NCBI RefSeq assembly: GCF_020400725.1
Contig: NZ_JAINVG010000035.1
Span: forward strand, 1 to 64,000
Reading direction: 5' to 3'
DNA from: Streptomyces sp. NK15101
GTDB lineage: Bacteria; Actinomycetota; Actinomycetes; Streptomycetales; Streptomycetaceae
Length of the DNA: 64,000 bases
In this document: piece after piece, positions 33,152 through 41,424 of the stretch
How positions within the stretch are numbered: position 1 is the stretch's first letter
Layout: each line of letters begins with the position of its first letter
Program-made: the position numbers and the translations under genes
Notes under the pieces: generated by a model
The model's input: the letters and a program-made list of their open reading frames with translations, nothing else
The model's database searches: none
What the model was told of the DNA's origin: nothing

Positions 33152-33735
33152 CCGTCGTCCTCCGGCGCGTCAACCGCGTCCTGCTCGGTCTCGCCGGGCT
33201 GATCCTCGTGGTCGTCGGCGGCGCCGTACTCGCCGCCGCCCTCGACCTGTCCGTACCGTCCTGGTGGCCCTGGTCCGGTCCCGACGACGTGCTGCTCACC
33301 ACCGCACAGCGGCAGCGCTGGCGGGACGAGGGCTGGTGGTGGCCGGTGGTCATCGCGGTCCTCGGGCTCATCGTCCTGCTCGCCCTGTGGTGGCTGCTCG
33401 CCCAGTTCCGCCGGGCCCGGCTCTCCGAGGTCCTCGTGGACACCGGCGACGGCGAGGAGGCGGTCCTGCGCGGCCGGGCCCTGGAGAGCGTCCTGGAGGC
33501 GGACGCCGCCGCGCAGGACGGCGTCGCCCGGGCCAAGGTCGCCCTCACGGGCCGCCGGGCTGCTCCCAGGACCCGGATCCGGCTCCTCCTGGAGCCGCAC
33601 GCCTCCCCGGGCGAGGCCCTGACCGCCCTCAGCAACCGGGCCCTCGCCCACGCCCGTAAGGCGACGGGACTGCCCGCACTGCCCACCGAGGCGCGTCTGC
33701 GCGCGGTGAAGCACCGCGCCCGCCGGGTCGCCTGA
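33148..33735 (+). CDS. amaP: AmaP-like alkaline-shock membrane anchor protein
   Basis: 195 residues. Two N-terminal transmembrane helices (about 11-31 and 64-85) flank a Trp-rich extracytoplasmic loop (VPSWWPWSGPDD). The cytoplasmic C-terminal half is Asp23-interaction-like (SVLEADAAAQDGVARAKVAL). In Staphylococcus AmaP anchors Asp23 to the membrane. The GTG start overlaps the previous stop. It is the last gene of the operon and ends 3 bases from the convergent SDR. Confidence 0.82.
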   Translation: MTVVLRRVNRVLLGLAGLILVVVGGAVLAAALDLSVPSWWPWSGPDDVLLTTAQRQRWRDEGWWWPVVIAVLGLIVLLALWWLLAQFRRARLSEVLVDTGDGEEAVLRGRALESVLEADAAAQDGVARAKVALTGRRAAPRTRIRLLLEPHASPGEALTALSNRALAHARKATGLPALPTEARLRAVKHRARRVA

Positions 33736-33738
33736 GGA

Positions 33739-34494
33739 TCAGAACTCGGCGCGCGCCCCGCCGTCCACCGGCAGCATCAGCCCCGTCAGGTACGAGGCGG
33801 CCGGCGAGAGCACGAAGGCCGCCGTGCGCCCGAACTCCTCCGGGGTGCCGTAGCGCCGCAGCGGGATCGTGAGCTCGTTCGCCGCGCGGGCCGCGTCCGC
33901 GTCGCCGGAGAGCGCGTCGAGGGAGCGGACCCGGTCCGTGTCGATGCGGCTCGGCAGCAGGCCGACGACCCGGATCCCGCGCGGTCCCAGGTCGTTGGCG
34001 AGGGACTTGGCGAAGCCGGCCAGTCCCGGGCGCAGCCCGTTGGAGATGGTGAGGCCGGGGATCGGCTCGTGGACGGAGCCGGACAGGACGAAGCCGATGA
34101 CCCCGCCCTCGGTGAGCGTCTCGGCGGCCGCGCGGGCCAGCCGCACCGCCCCCAGGAAGACCGTGTCGAAGGCGGCCGCCCACTGCTCGTCGGTGTTGTC
34201 CGCCGCGAAGCCGGGCGCCGGGCCGCCGACGCTGATCAGGAGGCCGTCGAAGCCCCCGAAGCGGGCCCGTGCCTCGGCGATCAGCCGGGCCGGGGTCTCC
34301 GGGTCGGCGTTGTCGGCGGCGATCCCGGCCGCGCCCTCGCCCAGCTCGGCCACCGCGTCGGCGACCGTCTTCTCCTCGCGCCCGGTGATCAGCACCTTCG
34401 CGCCCTCGGCGAGCAGCGCCTCGGCCGAGGCCCGGCCGAGCCCCCGCGTCGCACCGGTCACCACGTACACACGGTCCTTCAGTCCAAGATCCAT
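33739..34494 (-). CDS. SDR-fold protein lacking the canonical YxxxK pair
   Basis: 251 residues with a Rossmann cofactor site VVTGATRGLGRASAEA (residues 11-26) and the standard C-terminal LPVDGG. The active-site region reads VLSGSVHEPIPGLTISNGLR, where classical SDRs have S...YxxxK. The serine is present, but the Tyr is Ser and the Lys is Arg. Some SDR subgroups have this substitution, so the protein may still bind NAD(P) with a changed chemistry. ATG start; it faces the AmaP gene tail to tail. Confidence 0.85.
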   Translation of the reverse strand: MDLGLKDRVYVVTGATRGLGRASAEALLAEGAKVLITGREEKTVADAVAELGEGAAGIAADNADPETPARLIAEARARFGGFDGLLISVGGPAPGFAADNTDEQWAAAFDTVFLGAVRLARAAAETLTEGGVIGFVLSGSVHEPIPGLTISNGLRPGLAGFAKSLANDLGPRGIRVVGLLPSRIDTDRVRSLDALSGDADAARAANELTIPLRRYGTPEEFGRTAAFVLSPAASYLTGLMLPVDGGARAEF

Positions 34495-34498
34495 GCCC

Positions 34499-36283
34499 CT
34501 ATCCTGCCGCCTCCTCGGCGGCCAGGGCGAGAGCCGTCCCCACCAGGCCGATGTGGCTGAAGGCCTGCGGGAAGTTCCCCAGCTGCCGGCCCGCCACCGG
34601 GTCGTACTCCTCCGCGAGCAGCCCCACGTCGTTGGTGAGCGTGAGGAGCCGCTCGAAGAGCTCGCGGGCCTCCTCGGCGCGTCCGGTCAGCCGCAGCGCG
34701 TCCGCCAACCAGAACGAGCAGACCAGAAAGGTCCCCTCCTGCCCCGGGAGCCCGTCCAGGGCCGTCGAGTCGGGGGTGTAGCGGCGCAGGAAGCCGCCGT
34801 GCATCAGCTCCTCCCGCACCGCGTCCACCGTCCCCACCACCCGGGGGTCGTCCGGCGGCAGGAAGCCGACCTGGGGGATGAGCAGGGTGGCGGCGTCCAG
34901 CTCGGACGAGCCGTACGCCTGGGTGAAGGTGTTCCGGACGGGGTCGTACGCCCGCGCGCACACCTCGGCGTGGATCTCGTCCCGCAGCGCCCGCCACCGC
35001 CCCACGCCCCCCGGCAGCGTGGGGTCGGCCTCCAGGGTGCGGACCGCGCGGTCGGCGGCGACCCAGGCCATCACCTTCGAGTGGGTGAAGTGGCGGCGCG
35101 GCCCGCGGACCTCCCACAGGCCCTCGTCGGGCTCCCGCCAGGTGGACTCCAGGAAGCCGAGCAGGCTCAGCTGGAGGTTCCAGGCGTGCCGCTCCGGCGG
35201 GATCCCGGCCTCGCGCGCGCGGTGGAGGGAGTCCATGACCTCGCCGTACACGTCCAGCTGGAACTGGTCCACCGCGGCGTTCCCGGTCCGCACCGGCGCC
35301 GAGTCGGCGTAGCCGCGCAGCCACGGCAGGCTGGTCTCCGGCAGCCGGCGCTCCCCGGCCGGCCCGTACATGATCTGCAGGTCGGCGGGGTCGCCCGCGA
35401 CCGAGCGGAGCAGCCAGTCCCGCCAGGCGGCCGCCTCCTCCTCGTACCCGGCGGCGAGCAGCGCGCCGAGGGTGAGGGAGGAGTCGCGCAGCCAGCAGGC
35501 GCGGTAGTCCCAGTTCCGCACGCCCCCGAGGTCCTCCGGCAGGGAGGTGGTGGGGGCGGCCATGATGCCGCCGGTGGGGGCGTACGTGAGCGCCTTGAGG
35601 GTGATCAGGGACCGCAGCACCGTCGGCCGGTACGGGCCGTCGTAGGTGCAGCGGGCCGTCCACTTCCGCCAGTCCGCGAGGCACTGCTCCAGGGCCTCGA
35701 AGGGGTCGACGAGGTCCGGGCGCGGCTCGTGCGAGGGGTGCCAGGTCAGGACGAAGGCCACCTTCTCGCCGGCGGCGACGGTGAAGGAGGACTGGGTGGA
35801 GAACTGCTGGCCCCAGGTCTTCACGTGCGGCTCGCTGCGCAGCCAGACCGAGTCCGGCCCGGCGATCGCCACCCGGTGGCCGTCGGCCCTGCGCACCCAC
35901 GGCACGACCGAGCCGTAGTCGAAGCGGAGCCGCAGCACGGAGGCCATCTCGACGCTGCCGCTGACGCCCTCCACGATCCGCATCAGGTCGGGAGACCTGT
36001 CCCGCTGCGGCATGAAGTCGACGACCTTGACGGTGCCCGTACGGGTCTCCCAGTAGGTCTCCAGGACGAGGGTGTCCTCGGCGTAGCGGCGGGTGGTGCA
36101 GGTGGTGGCGCCCTTGGGAGCGACGGTCCAGTGGCCGTTGTCCTCGTCGCCGAGGATGGCGGCGAAGCAGGCGGCGGAGTCGAAGCGGGGCAGACACAGC
36201 CAGTCGACCGACCCGTCGCGGCCGACGAGCGCGGCGGTCTGGAGATCCCCGATGAGGGCGTAGTCGTCGATACGTTGCGTCAC
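34499..36283 (-). CDS. Glycoside hydrolase family 15 protein (glucoamylase/trehalase-like)
   Basis: 594 residues, cytoplasmic (no signal peptide). The N-terminal domain begins IDDYALIGDLQTAALVGRDG, typical of bacterial GH15. The (alpha/alpha)6 barrel contains NWDYRACWLRDSSLTLGALL (first catalytic region) and LWEVRGPRRHFTHSKVMAWV; the second glutamate region lies near AEEYDP at the C-terminal end. Such intracellular GH15 members cleave trehalose or alpha-glucans. Start GTG 36283. It lies 4 bases downstream of the SDR start on the same strand. Confidence 0.9.
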   Translation of the reverse strand: MTQRIDDYALIGDLQTAALVGRDGSVDWLCLPRFDSAACFAAILGDEDNGHWTVAPKGATTCTTRRYAEDTLVLETYWETRTGTVKVVDFMPQRDRSPDLMRIVEGVSGSVEMASVLRLRFDYGSVVPWVRRADGHRVAIAGPDSVWLRSEPHVKTWGQQFSTQSSFTVAAGEKVAFVLTWHPSHEPRPDLVDPFEALEQCLADWRKWTARCTYDGPYRPTVLRSLITLKALTYAPTGGIMAAPTTSLPEDLGGVRNWDYRACWLRDSSLTLGALLAAGYEEEAAAWRDWLLRSVAGDPADLQIMYGPAGERRLPETSLPWLRGYADSAPVRTGNAAVDQFQLDVYGEVMDSLHRAREAGIPPERHAWNLQLSLLGFLESTWREPDEGLWEVRGPRRHFTHSKVMAWVAADRAVRTLEADPTLPGGVGRWRALRDEIHAEVCARAYDPVRNTFTQAYGSSELDAATLLIPQVGFLPPDDPRVVGTVDAVREELMHGGFLRRYTPDSTALDGLPGQEGTFLVCSFWLADALRLTGRAEEARELFERLLTLTNDVGLLAEEYDPVAGRQLGNFPQAFSHIGLVGTALALAAEEAAG

Positions 36284-36317
36284 GCTTCGGCCTGTTCCCG
36301 GAAGCGGCGACGGTCAA

Positions 36318-37133
36318 TCAGCGGGACGGAGTGGCCTGCGCCTCCGCCGTGTCCCGCTCCGCGGATCCGGGGACGTCGGCGGCGTTGCCGGCCTCCCGGT
36401 CGCGCTTCTCCCGGCGCACCAGGATCACCCAGCCGACGGGCACTCCGGCGGTGAAGAGCCACCACTGAACGGCGTACGCCATGTGGGGACCGATCGACTC
36501 GTGGTCCGGCTCGGCGATCGTCTCGGGGGAGCCGCCGGCCGGCTCGGGCGCGGTCAGCTCCAGATAGCCGCCGAGCACCTCGCGGCCGATGAGCTCGGCC
36601 TGCTGCCGGCTGCTGATGAGCATGACCTGGCGGTCCGGCAGGCCCTTCAGGTCCTTGATGCCGCTGGCGCCCGTCGTCTCGTCCGCCTTGAGCCGGCCCG
36701 TGACGGTGACCTCGCCCTTGGGGGCGGGCGGCACCGGCGGGTAGGAGTGCTGGTCGGCGGCGGCCGGGACCCAGCCGCGGTTGACCAGGACGACCCGGCC
36801 GTCGCGCAGGACCAGCGGGGTCAGGACGTGCACGCCCACCTGGTCGTCGGAGGAGGTGCGGCGGCGGACGACCACCTCGTGGGCGGTGTCGAAGGTGCCG
36901 GTGGCGGTGACCGTCCGCCAGTAGTCGGCGCGCGGGACGGTGTGGCCGGGGGAGGTGAGCTCCTCGACCGGGAGCGGCTTCGCCCTGAGGTTGTCCGCGA
37001 TCAGCGCGTTCTGGGCGACCCGGTGCTCGTGCCGGTGGAACTGCCAGAATCCCAGCTGGATCATCGTGGGGATGAGGGCGAGGGCGCCGAGGGTGAGGAT
37101 CACCCACTGCCGGGACAACAGGAAGCGGTACAC
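36318..37133 (-). CDS. SURF1-family cytochrome oxidase assembly protein
   Basis: 271 residues with two transmembrane helices: one near the N-terminus (WVILTLGALALIPTMIQLGFW, about 10-30) and one near residue 215-235 (MAYAVQWWLFTAGVPVGWVI), with a beta-rich extracytoplasmic domain between them. LVNRGWVPAAAD is the SURF1 signature. It assists heme a insertion into aa3-type oxidase. GTG start. The C-terminal tail is acidic and variable. Confidence 0.92.
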   Translation of the reverse strand: MYRFLLSRQWVILTLGALALIPTMIQLGFWQFHRHEHRVAQNALIADNLRAKPLPVEELTSPGHTVPRADYWRTVTATGTFDTAHEVVVRRRTSSDDQVGVHVLTPLVLRDGRVVLVNRGWVPAAADQHSYPPVPPAPKGEVTVTGRLKADETTGASGIKDLKGLPDRQVMLISSRQQAELIGREVLGGYLELTAPEPAGGSPETIAEPDHESIGPHMAYAVQWWLFTAGVPVGWVILVRREKRDREAGNAADVPGSAERDTAEAQATPSR

Positions 37134-37214
37134 CCCACGACCGTACAGCGCGGGTCGAGGGGTGCACGCACGGGGGGTTCGGGTCGGTTCGCCCGACCGC
37201 CCGGGATCGTTTCC

Positions 37215-37448
37215 TCACACCCTGTCGACGATGCCCACCTTTCCCTCCGCGCGGGCGCAGTGGCCGCCGCAGTACCAGCTGCCCTCGACCTCGACGCCCT
37301 GTCCGATGATCTGGACCCGGCAGTGCTCGCAGATGGGCGCCATCCGGTGGATGGCGCAGGCGAAGCAGTCGAAGACGTGCACCGCGCCCTGCGCGTGCAC
37401 CTCGAAGGACATGCCGTAATCGTTTCCGCAGACCTCACAACGTGCCAT
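37215..37448 (-). CDS. Cys-rich zinc-ribbon-like small protein
   Basis: 77 residues with paired cysteines: C4/C7 in ARCEVCGNDYG, C28/C31 in DCFACAIH, C40/C43 in ICEHCRVQ, and C60/C64 in WYCGGHCARAEG. This would bind one or two zinc ions. No enzymatic domain is seen, and a regulatory or protein-binding role is possible. It lies between SURF1 and the exonuclease on the same strand. Confidence 0.85.
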   Translation of the reverse strand: MARCEVCGNDYGMSFEVHAQGAVHVFDCFACAIHRMAPICEHCRVQIIGQGVEVEGSWYCGGHCARAEGKVGIVDRV

Positions 37449-37512
37449 GCGCCACAGGGTGGAGCGCCCGGCGGGCGCGCGCGGCGCGGCGCGCCCGCAG
37501 GACCGGGGGCAG

Positions 37513-38481
37513 TCACCCGTCTGCCGGGGTCACGTCCCGCAGCAGCTGGGTGTAGGCGGCCTCGTCGACGACCGGGGTGCCGAAGGACCGGGCCTTGAGC
37601 GTCTTGGAGGTGGGGGAGTCCGGGTCGTTGGTGACCAGGAGGCTGGTCAGCCGGGAGACGCTGGTGGCGACGTGGAGGCCGGCCTCGACGGTGCGGTCCT
37701 CCAGGAGCTCGCGGTCGATGGAGGTGTCGCCGGAGAACGCCACCCGCATGCCCTGCTTGAGCGGCTTGTCCGACTCGTAACGCCCGGGGTTCGGGTACGG
37801 GCACGGCGGACGCTTCCGCGAGGGCCGCCAGCTGCCCGCCCGGTAGGAGGACTGGTGGCCCGCCCGGGGCGGCACCGGCGCCGAGGCCCACTCGGTGAGC
37901 GGCCGGCACTCGAGCAGCGGCAGCCGTACGTTCCGCTCGGCCGCCGCGTGCAGGCTCGGCCGGAACGCCTCGGCGAGCACCCGCGCGTCGTCGAGCGCGT
38001 TGTGCGCGCGCTGCTGGACGACGCCGAAGTGCGCGGCGAGCGACTCCAGCTTGTGGTTGGGCAGCGGCAGCGACAGCTCCTTGGCGAGCGCGATCGTGCA
38101 GAGCCGCTGGCGCACCGGCGCGGCGGACTTCGCGCGCGCGTACTCCCGGGCGATCATCTGCCAGTCGAACATCGCGTTGTGCGCGACGAGCACCCGCCCG
38201 TCGAGCCGCTCGGCGAACTCCGCCGCGATCTCCGGGAAGAGCGGCGCGCCCTCCAGGACGTCGCTGGTCAGCCCGTGGATCCAGACGGGGCCGGGATCCC
38301 GCTCGGGGTTGACCAGCGTGTACCAGTGGTCCTCGACGTTCCCCTGGGCGTCCAGCCGGTAGACGGCAGCCGACACTATCCGGTCGTCGCGGGCGAGTCC
38401 GGTGGTCTCCACGTCGACTACCGCGTACCCCTGCGGGTAGGCGGCCGGCCACATCGCTGCTGTCGTACGGTCGTCAAGCAC
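37513..38481 (-). CDS. DEDDh 3'-5' exonuclease with C-terminal BRCT domain
   Basis: 322 residues. The exonuclease domain (about 10-180) has Exo I VVDVETTGL, Exo II LVAHNAMFDWQM and Exo III HNALDDARVLAE, the DEDDh set of DnaQ-type enzymes. After a Pro/Arg-rich linker, residues about 240-315 (MRVAFSGDTSIDRELLEDRT onward) look like a BRCT domain. The start used is GTG 38481; ATG 38454 is an alternative and neither has a strong ribosome-binding site, so a leaderless transcript is possible (TATTCT element just upstream). Confidence 0.88.
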   Translation of the reverse strand: MLDDRTTAAMWPAAYPQGYAVVDVETTGLARDDRIVSAAVYRLDAQGNVEDHWYTLVNPERDPGPVWIHGLTSDVLEGAPLFPEIAAEFAERLDGRVLVAHNAMFDWQMIAREYARAKSAAPVRQRLCTIALAKELSLPLPNHKLESLAAHFGVVQQRAHNALDDARVLAEAFRPSLHAAAERNVRLPLLECRPLTEWASAPVPPRAGHQSSYRAGSWRPSRKRPPCPYPNPGRYESDKPLKQGMRVAFSGDTSIDRELLEDRTVEAGLHVATSVSRLTSLLVTNDPDSPTSKTLKARSFGTPVVDEAAYTQLLRDVTPADG

Positions 38482-38970
38482 GGTTATTGAGAATACGGGC
38501 CCCGACGGACACCCAGGCTCCCGGTGCCGGATTCCGGGGCCGGGAGCCGCCGCCTCCGCGCCCGCCGGAGCGCCCGGGCGGGGCGCGGGGAAGGGCGTGC
38601 GGGAAGGCGCAGTGCGGGGCGCGGGAGGCACAGGGCGGGGCGGGGAGGCGCCGGACGGGGCCGCCGGTACGCCCGCACCTCGCCCGTCGCCCCCCGGCCG
38701 CGCCGGAGCACGGTCACCGCGTCCGTACGGGCCGCCGCGCGCCTGACCGCCAGGCCCCGGCCGGGGCGGGAGCGGATCCGTCCGGTCCGGCGCACTCGGT
38801 CGTGCCCTTCGCCGCGGGCGCCGAGGCGAGGTCGTCGGGGCGGAACACGGCGCGCGGCCCGAAGACCGGGCGGGTGCGGTCGCGCGACCCGGCGAAGGAC
38901 CGGTCCTCGCGGAGCGGGGCGGCGGCGCCCCCGCCCCCGTGGACCGGCGTCACGCGTGCGTGCCGCCGGA
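38482..38970. other. Gene-poor 489-base interval, possible small hypothetical gene
   Basis: Purine-rich G tracts fill 38560-38680. A minus-strand frame at 38714-38953 would encode 79 residues beginning with GTG (MTPVHGGGGAAAPL) and has high third-position GC, but no ribosome-binding site, motif or operon partner. I list it only as a possibility. No RNA gene or repeat was recognised. Confidence 0.3.
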
Positions 38971-39624
38971 TCAGGGCCGGGGGCGGAGGGCTCGGGCCTC
39001 CTCGGCGAGCAGTCCCGCCACCAGCGCCCGCACCCCCACCAGGAACACGGCCTCCGTGTCGATCGGGGCGGCGAGGGCGCGGGCGAGCTCCGGGTCGGGG
39101 GTGGTGAAGCCGGTCGGCTCCGTGGTCCAGAGGGCCGTCTCGGCCGGCGGCTGGGCGGGGGCGCGCTCACGGTTGCGCTCGACGAGGACGTGGCCGACGA
39201 CCTGGAACTGGACCGCGTGGACCAGGGCGGCCGCGCGGGCGCCGCGCAGCCCCGCCGCGTGGGCCTCGTGGACCAGGGCGCGTTGGGCCGGCAGGAACAT
39301 GCGTTCCGTCAGGCCGCGTTCGTGGACCATCGCCACCAGGTGCGGGCGCTCGCGCAGGGCGCGGCGCAGCGCGCGGGCGACCGAGACGATCCGCTCGGCC
39401 GGGGTCGCGCCCCGGGGGCGGATCGTGCCGAGGTCGGCGACGGTGCGGGCGACGAGGGCGTCGAGGAGCGACTCGCGGTTGCCGACGTGCCAGTAGATCG
39501 AGGTGACCGCGGTGCCGAGCTCGGCGGCCAGCCGGCGCATCGTGAGCGCGTCCGGGCCGTGCTCCCTCACCAGGGCGGCCGCCGTGTCCAGGACTTCGTC
39601 GCGGGTCAGCGCGGAGCGTGCCAT
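38971..39624 (-). CDS. TetR-family regulator of the adjacent catabolic cassette
   Basis: 217 residues. The N-terminal helix-turn-helix is classic TetR: LTRDEVLDTAAALVREHGPD, then LTMRRLAAELGTAVTSIYWH. The C-terminal ligand-binding part is helical (TetR_C-like, with RPHLVAMVHERGLTERM). ATG 39624 follows GGGGGA. It is divergent from a four-gene operon, with a palindrome between them, so it most likely represses that operon and itself. Confidence 0.92.
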   Translation of the reverse strand: MARSALTRDEVLDTAAALVREHGPDALTMRRLAAELGTAVTSIYWHVGNRESLLDALVARTVADLGTIRPRGATPAERIVSVARALRRALRERPHLVAMVHERGLTERMFLPAQRALVHEAHAAGLRGARAAALVHAVQFQVVGHVLVERNRERAPAQPPAETALWTTEPTGFTTPDPELARALAAPIDTEAVFLVGVRALVAGLLAEEARALRPRP

Positions 39625-39677
39625 CGGTTCCCCCAACTCCTCTGCGTGCGGCCCTCTTTACCCTGCGGGGTGGTCGG

Positions 39678-39692
39678 TGTAACTGTGTTACA
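39678..39692. promoter_or_regulatory. TetR operator palindrome
   Basis: TGTAACTGTGTTACA: the arms TGTAAC and GTTACA are exact reverse complements with a TGT spacer. It lies in the 98-base space between the divergent TetR and acetoacetate-decarboxylase-like genes, where both promoters must be. Confidence 0.7.
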
Positions 39693-39722
39693 GGCCGATA
39701 CGTTCCCGAAGGGCGGTACGTC

Positions 39723-40520
39723 ATGGCACGAGTACGGTACGGGGCTCGCGGCGAGGCGGAGGCGGCAGCGGCCCGCGAGCGGTCCGCCAGGCTCCCCGAC
39801 ATCTGGTCCACCGGCGTGGTCGCCGTCTGGGAGACCGACCCGGACGTCGTGGCGGCGGTCCTGCCGCCCCCGCTGAAACCCACCGCGCGCCCCCTCGTGC
39901 GCGCCAACATCAGCAAGGTCGACCTGCCCGGCCATCCGCTCGGCGCCGGCTCGGTCGCCGTGGCCGCCGCCCACGGCGACCGCGAGGGCTGGTACCCGCT
40001 GGTCATGCCGATGACCCACGAGCGGGCCCTGATCGGCGGCCGCGAGGTCTTCGGCGAGCCGAAGAAGCTGGGCGAGGTCACCGTCGAGCGCGACGGGCTC
40101 GTCGTGCGCGCCGCCCTCGCCCGGCACGGCATCGCCTTCGTGGAGGTGCGCGGCGCGGTCTCCGGACCGCTGCCGCTGCCGGCGCCCGTCGAGAAGACCG
40201 ACTTCTACTTCAAGTTCCTGCCGGGCGTGGAGGGGACCGGCTTCGACACCGACCCCGTCCTCGTCCACTGCGTCCGCAACGAGAAGGTGCGGAAGCTGGA
40301 ACGGATCACGGGTGACGTGGTCCTGCGCGAGTCCATGTACGACCCGGTCGCCGACCTCCCCGTGCGCCGGCTCGTCGAGATCACGATCGGCGAGAAGACC
40401 ACCGACCAGAAGGGCACGGTCGCCGAACGCGTCTCCGCCCGGGACCTGCTGCCCTTCGTCCACCAGCGGTACGACGACCCGCTCCAGATCCTCGACGGAC
40501 CCCCGGAAGGACGTGCCTGA
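39723..40520 (+). CDS. Acetoacetate decarboxylase family protein
   Basis: 265 residues. The ADC-fold signatures are visible: the entry strand LPDIWSTGVVAVWETDPDVV and the Schiff-base-lysine region GGREVFGEPKKLGEV (about residues 102-116). Acetoacetate decarboxylase uses this lysine; relatives catalyse aldol or hydrolytic reactions. The true substrate is unknown. ATG 39723 follows AAGGGCGG. It is the first gene of a cassette whose start codons overlap or sit close to the preceding stops. Confidence 0.85.
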   Translation: MARVRYGARGEAEAAAARERSARLPDIWSTGVVAVWETDPDVVAAVLPPPLKPTARPLVRANISKVDLPGHPLGAGSVAVAAAHGDREGWYPLVMPMTHERALIGGREVFGEPKKLGEVTVERDGLVVRAALARHGIAFVEVRGAVSGPLPLPAPVEKTDFYFKFLPGVEGTGFDTDPVLVHCVRNEKVRKLERITGDVVLRESMYDPVADLPVRRLVEITIGEKTTDQKGTVAERVSARDLLPFVHQRYDDPLQILDGPPEGRA

Positions 40521-41404
40521 TGGAGCTGCGCGAGGGGCAGGTCGCCGTCGTCACCGGCGCGGCGAGCGGCATCGGGCTCGCGATGGCCCGCCGCTTCGCC
40601 GCCGAGGGCCTCGCCGTCGTCCTCGGGGACGTCGAGCGGGACGCGCTCGCGGAGGCCGCCGACGCGCTGATGGAGAGCGGCGCGCAGGTCCTCGCCCGGA
40701 CGGTCGACGTCTCGGACCCCGAGGAGGTACGGGCGTTCGCCGACGCCGCGTACGACACCTTCGGCGCCGTCCACGTCCTCTGCAACAACGCGGGCGTCGG
40801 CTCCGGTGCCGAGGGACCCGTGTGGGAGCACGAGCCGAACGACTGGAAGTGGGCCTTCTCCGTCAACGTCTGGGGCGTCTTCCACGGCATCCAGGCCTTC
40901 GTCCCGCGCATGCTCGCGGGCGGCGGACCCGGCCACGTCGTGAACACCTCCTCCGGCGACGGAGGCATCGCCCCGCTGCCCACCGCCTCCGTGTACGCGG
41001 TCACCAAGGCGGCCGTCGTCACCATGACCGAGTCCCTGTACGCGCACCTGAAGGCCGAGCACGCGCGCGTGGGCGCCTCCGTGCTCTTCCCCGGCCCGCA
41101 CATGCTCCGCACCGGGCTGTGGGAGTCGCACCGCAACCGGCCCGAGCGGTACGCCAAACAGCGGCCGCGCAGGTCCCCTTACCGCAGCCTCGACCAGTGG
41201 GAGGCGGCGATGAAGGAGGCCGGGCACGAGGTGGCCTTCACACCGGTGGAGGAGGTCGCCGAGCACGTCGTCGACGGCATCCGCGCCGACCGCTTCTGGA
41301 TGCTGCCGGAGAGCGAGCACAGCGACCGCCTGATCAAGGCGCGCTCGCGGTCCATGCTCGACCGCGCCAACCCGTCGTACCTGGAGAGTTTCATCCTCGA
41401 CTGA
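40520..41404 (+). CDS. Classical SDR oxidoreductase
   Basis: 294 residues. NAD(P)-binding motif VVTGAASGIGLAMARR at residues 10-25, NNAGVG near 91 and catalytic set NTSSGDGG...YAVTK near 158 are all intact. The long C-terminal extension (RPRRSPYRSLDQWEAAMKEA and beyond) resembles SDRs of steroid or lipid catabolism. The ATG overlaps the decarboxylase stop (TGATG). The substrate is unknown. Confidence 0.92.
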   Translation: MELREGQVAVVTGAASGIGLAMARRFAAEGLAVVLGDVERDALAEAADALMESGAQVLARTVDVSDPEEVRAFADAAYDTFGAVHVLCNNAGVGSGAEGPVWEHEPNDWKWAFSVNVWGVFHGIQAFVPRMLAGGGPGHVVNTSSGDGGIAPLPTASVYAVTKAAVVTMTESLYAHLKAEHARVGASVLFPGPHMLRTGLWESHRNRPERYAKQRPRRSPYRSLDQWEAAMKEAGHEVAFTPVEEVAEHVVDGIRADRFWMLPESEHSDRLIKARSRSMLDRANPSYLESFILD

Positions 41405-41424
41405 CTCGACCGAGGGGCTTCGCC

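Noticed and set aside
38714..38953. 79-residue minus-strand frame as a confident gene
   Set aside because: It has no ribosome-binding site, motif or operon partner; GC-rich DNA produces such frames often. It is kept only as a possibility in the interval entry.
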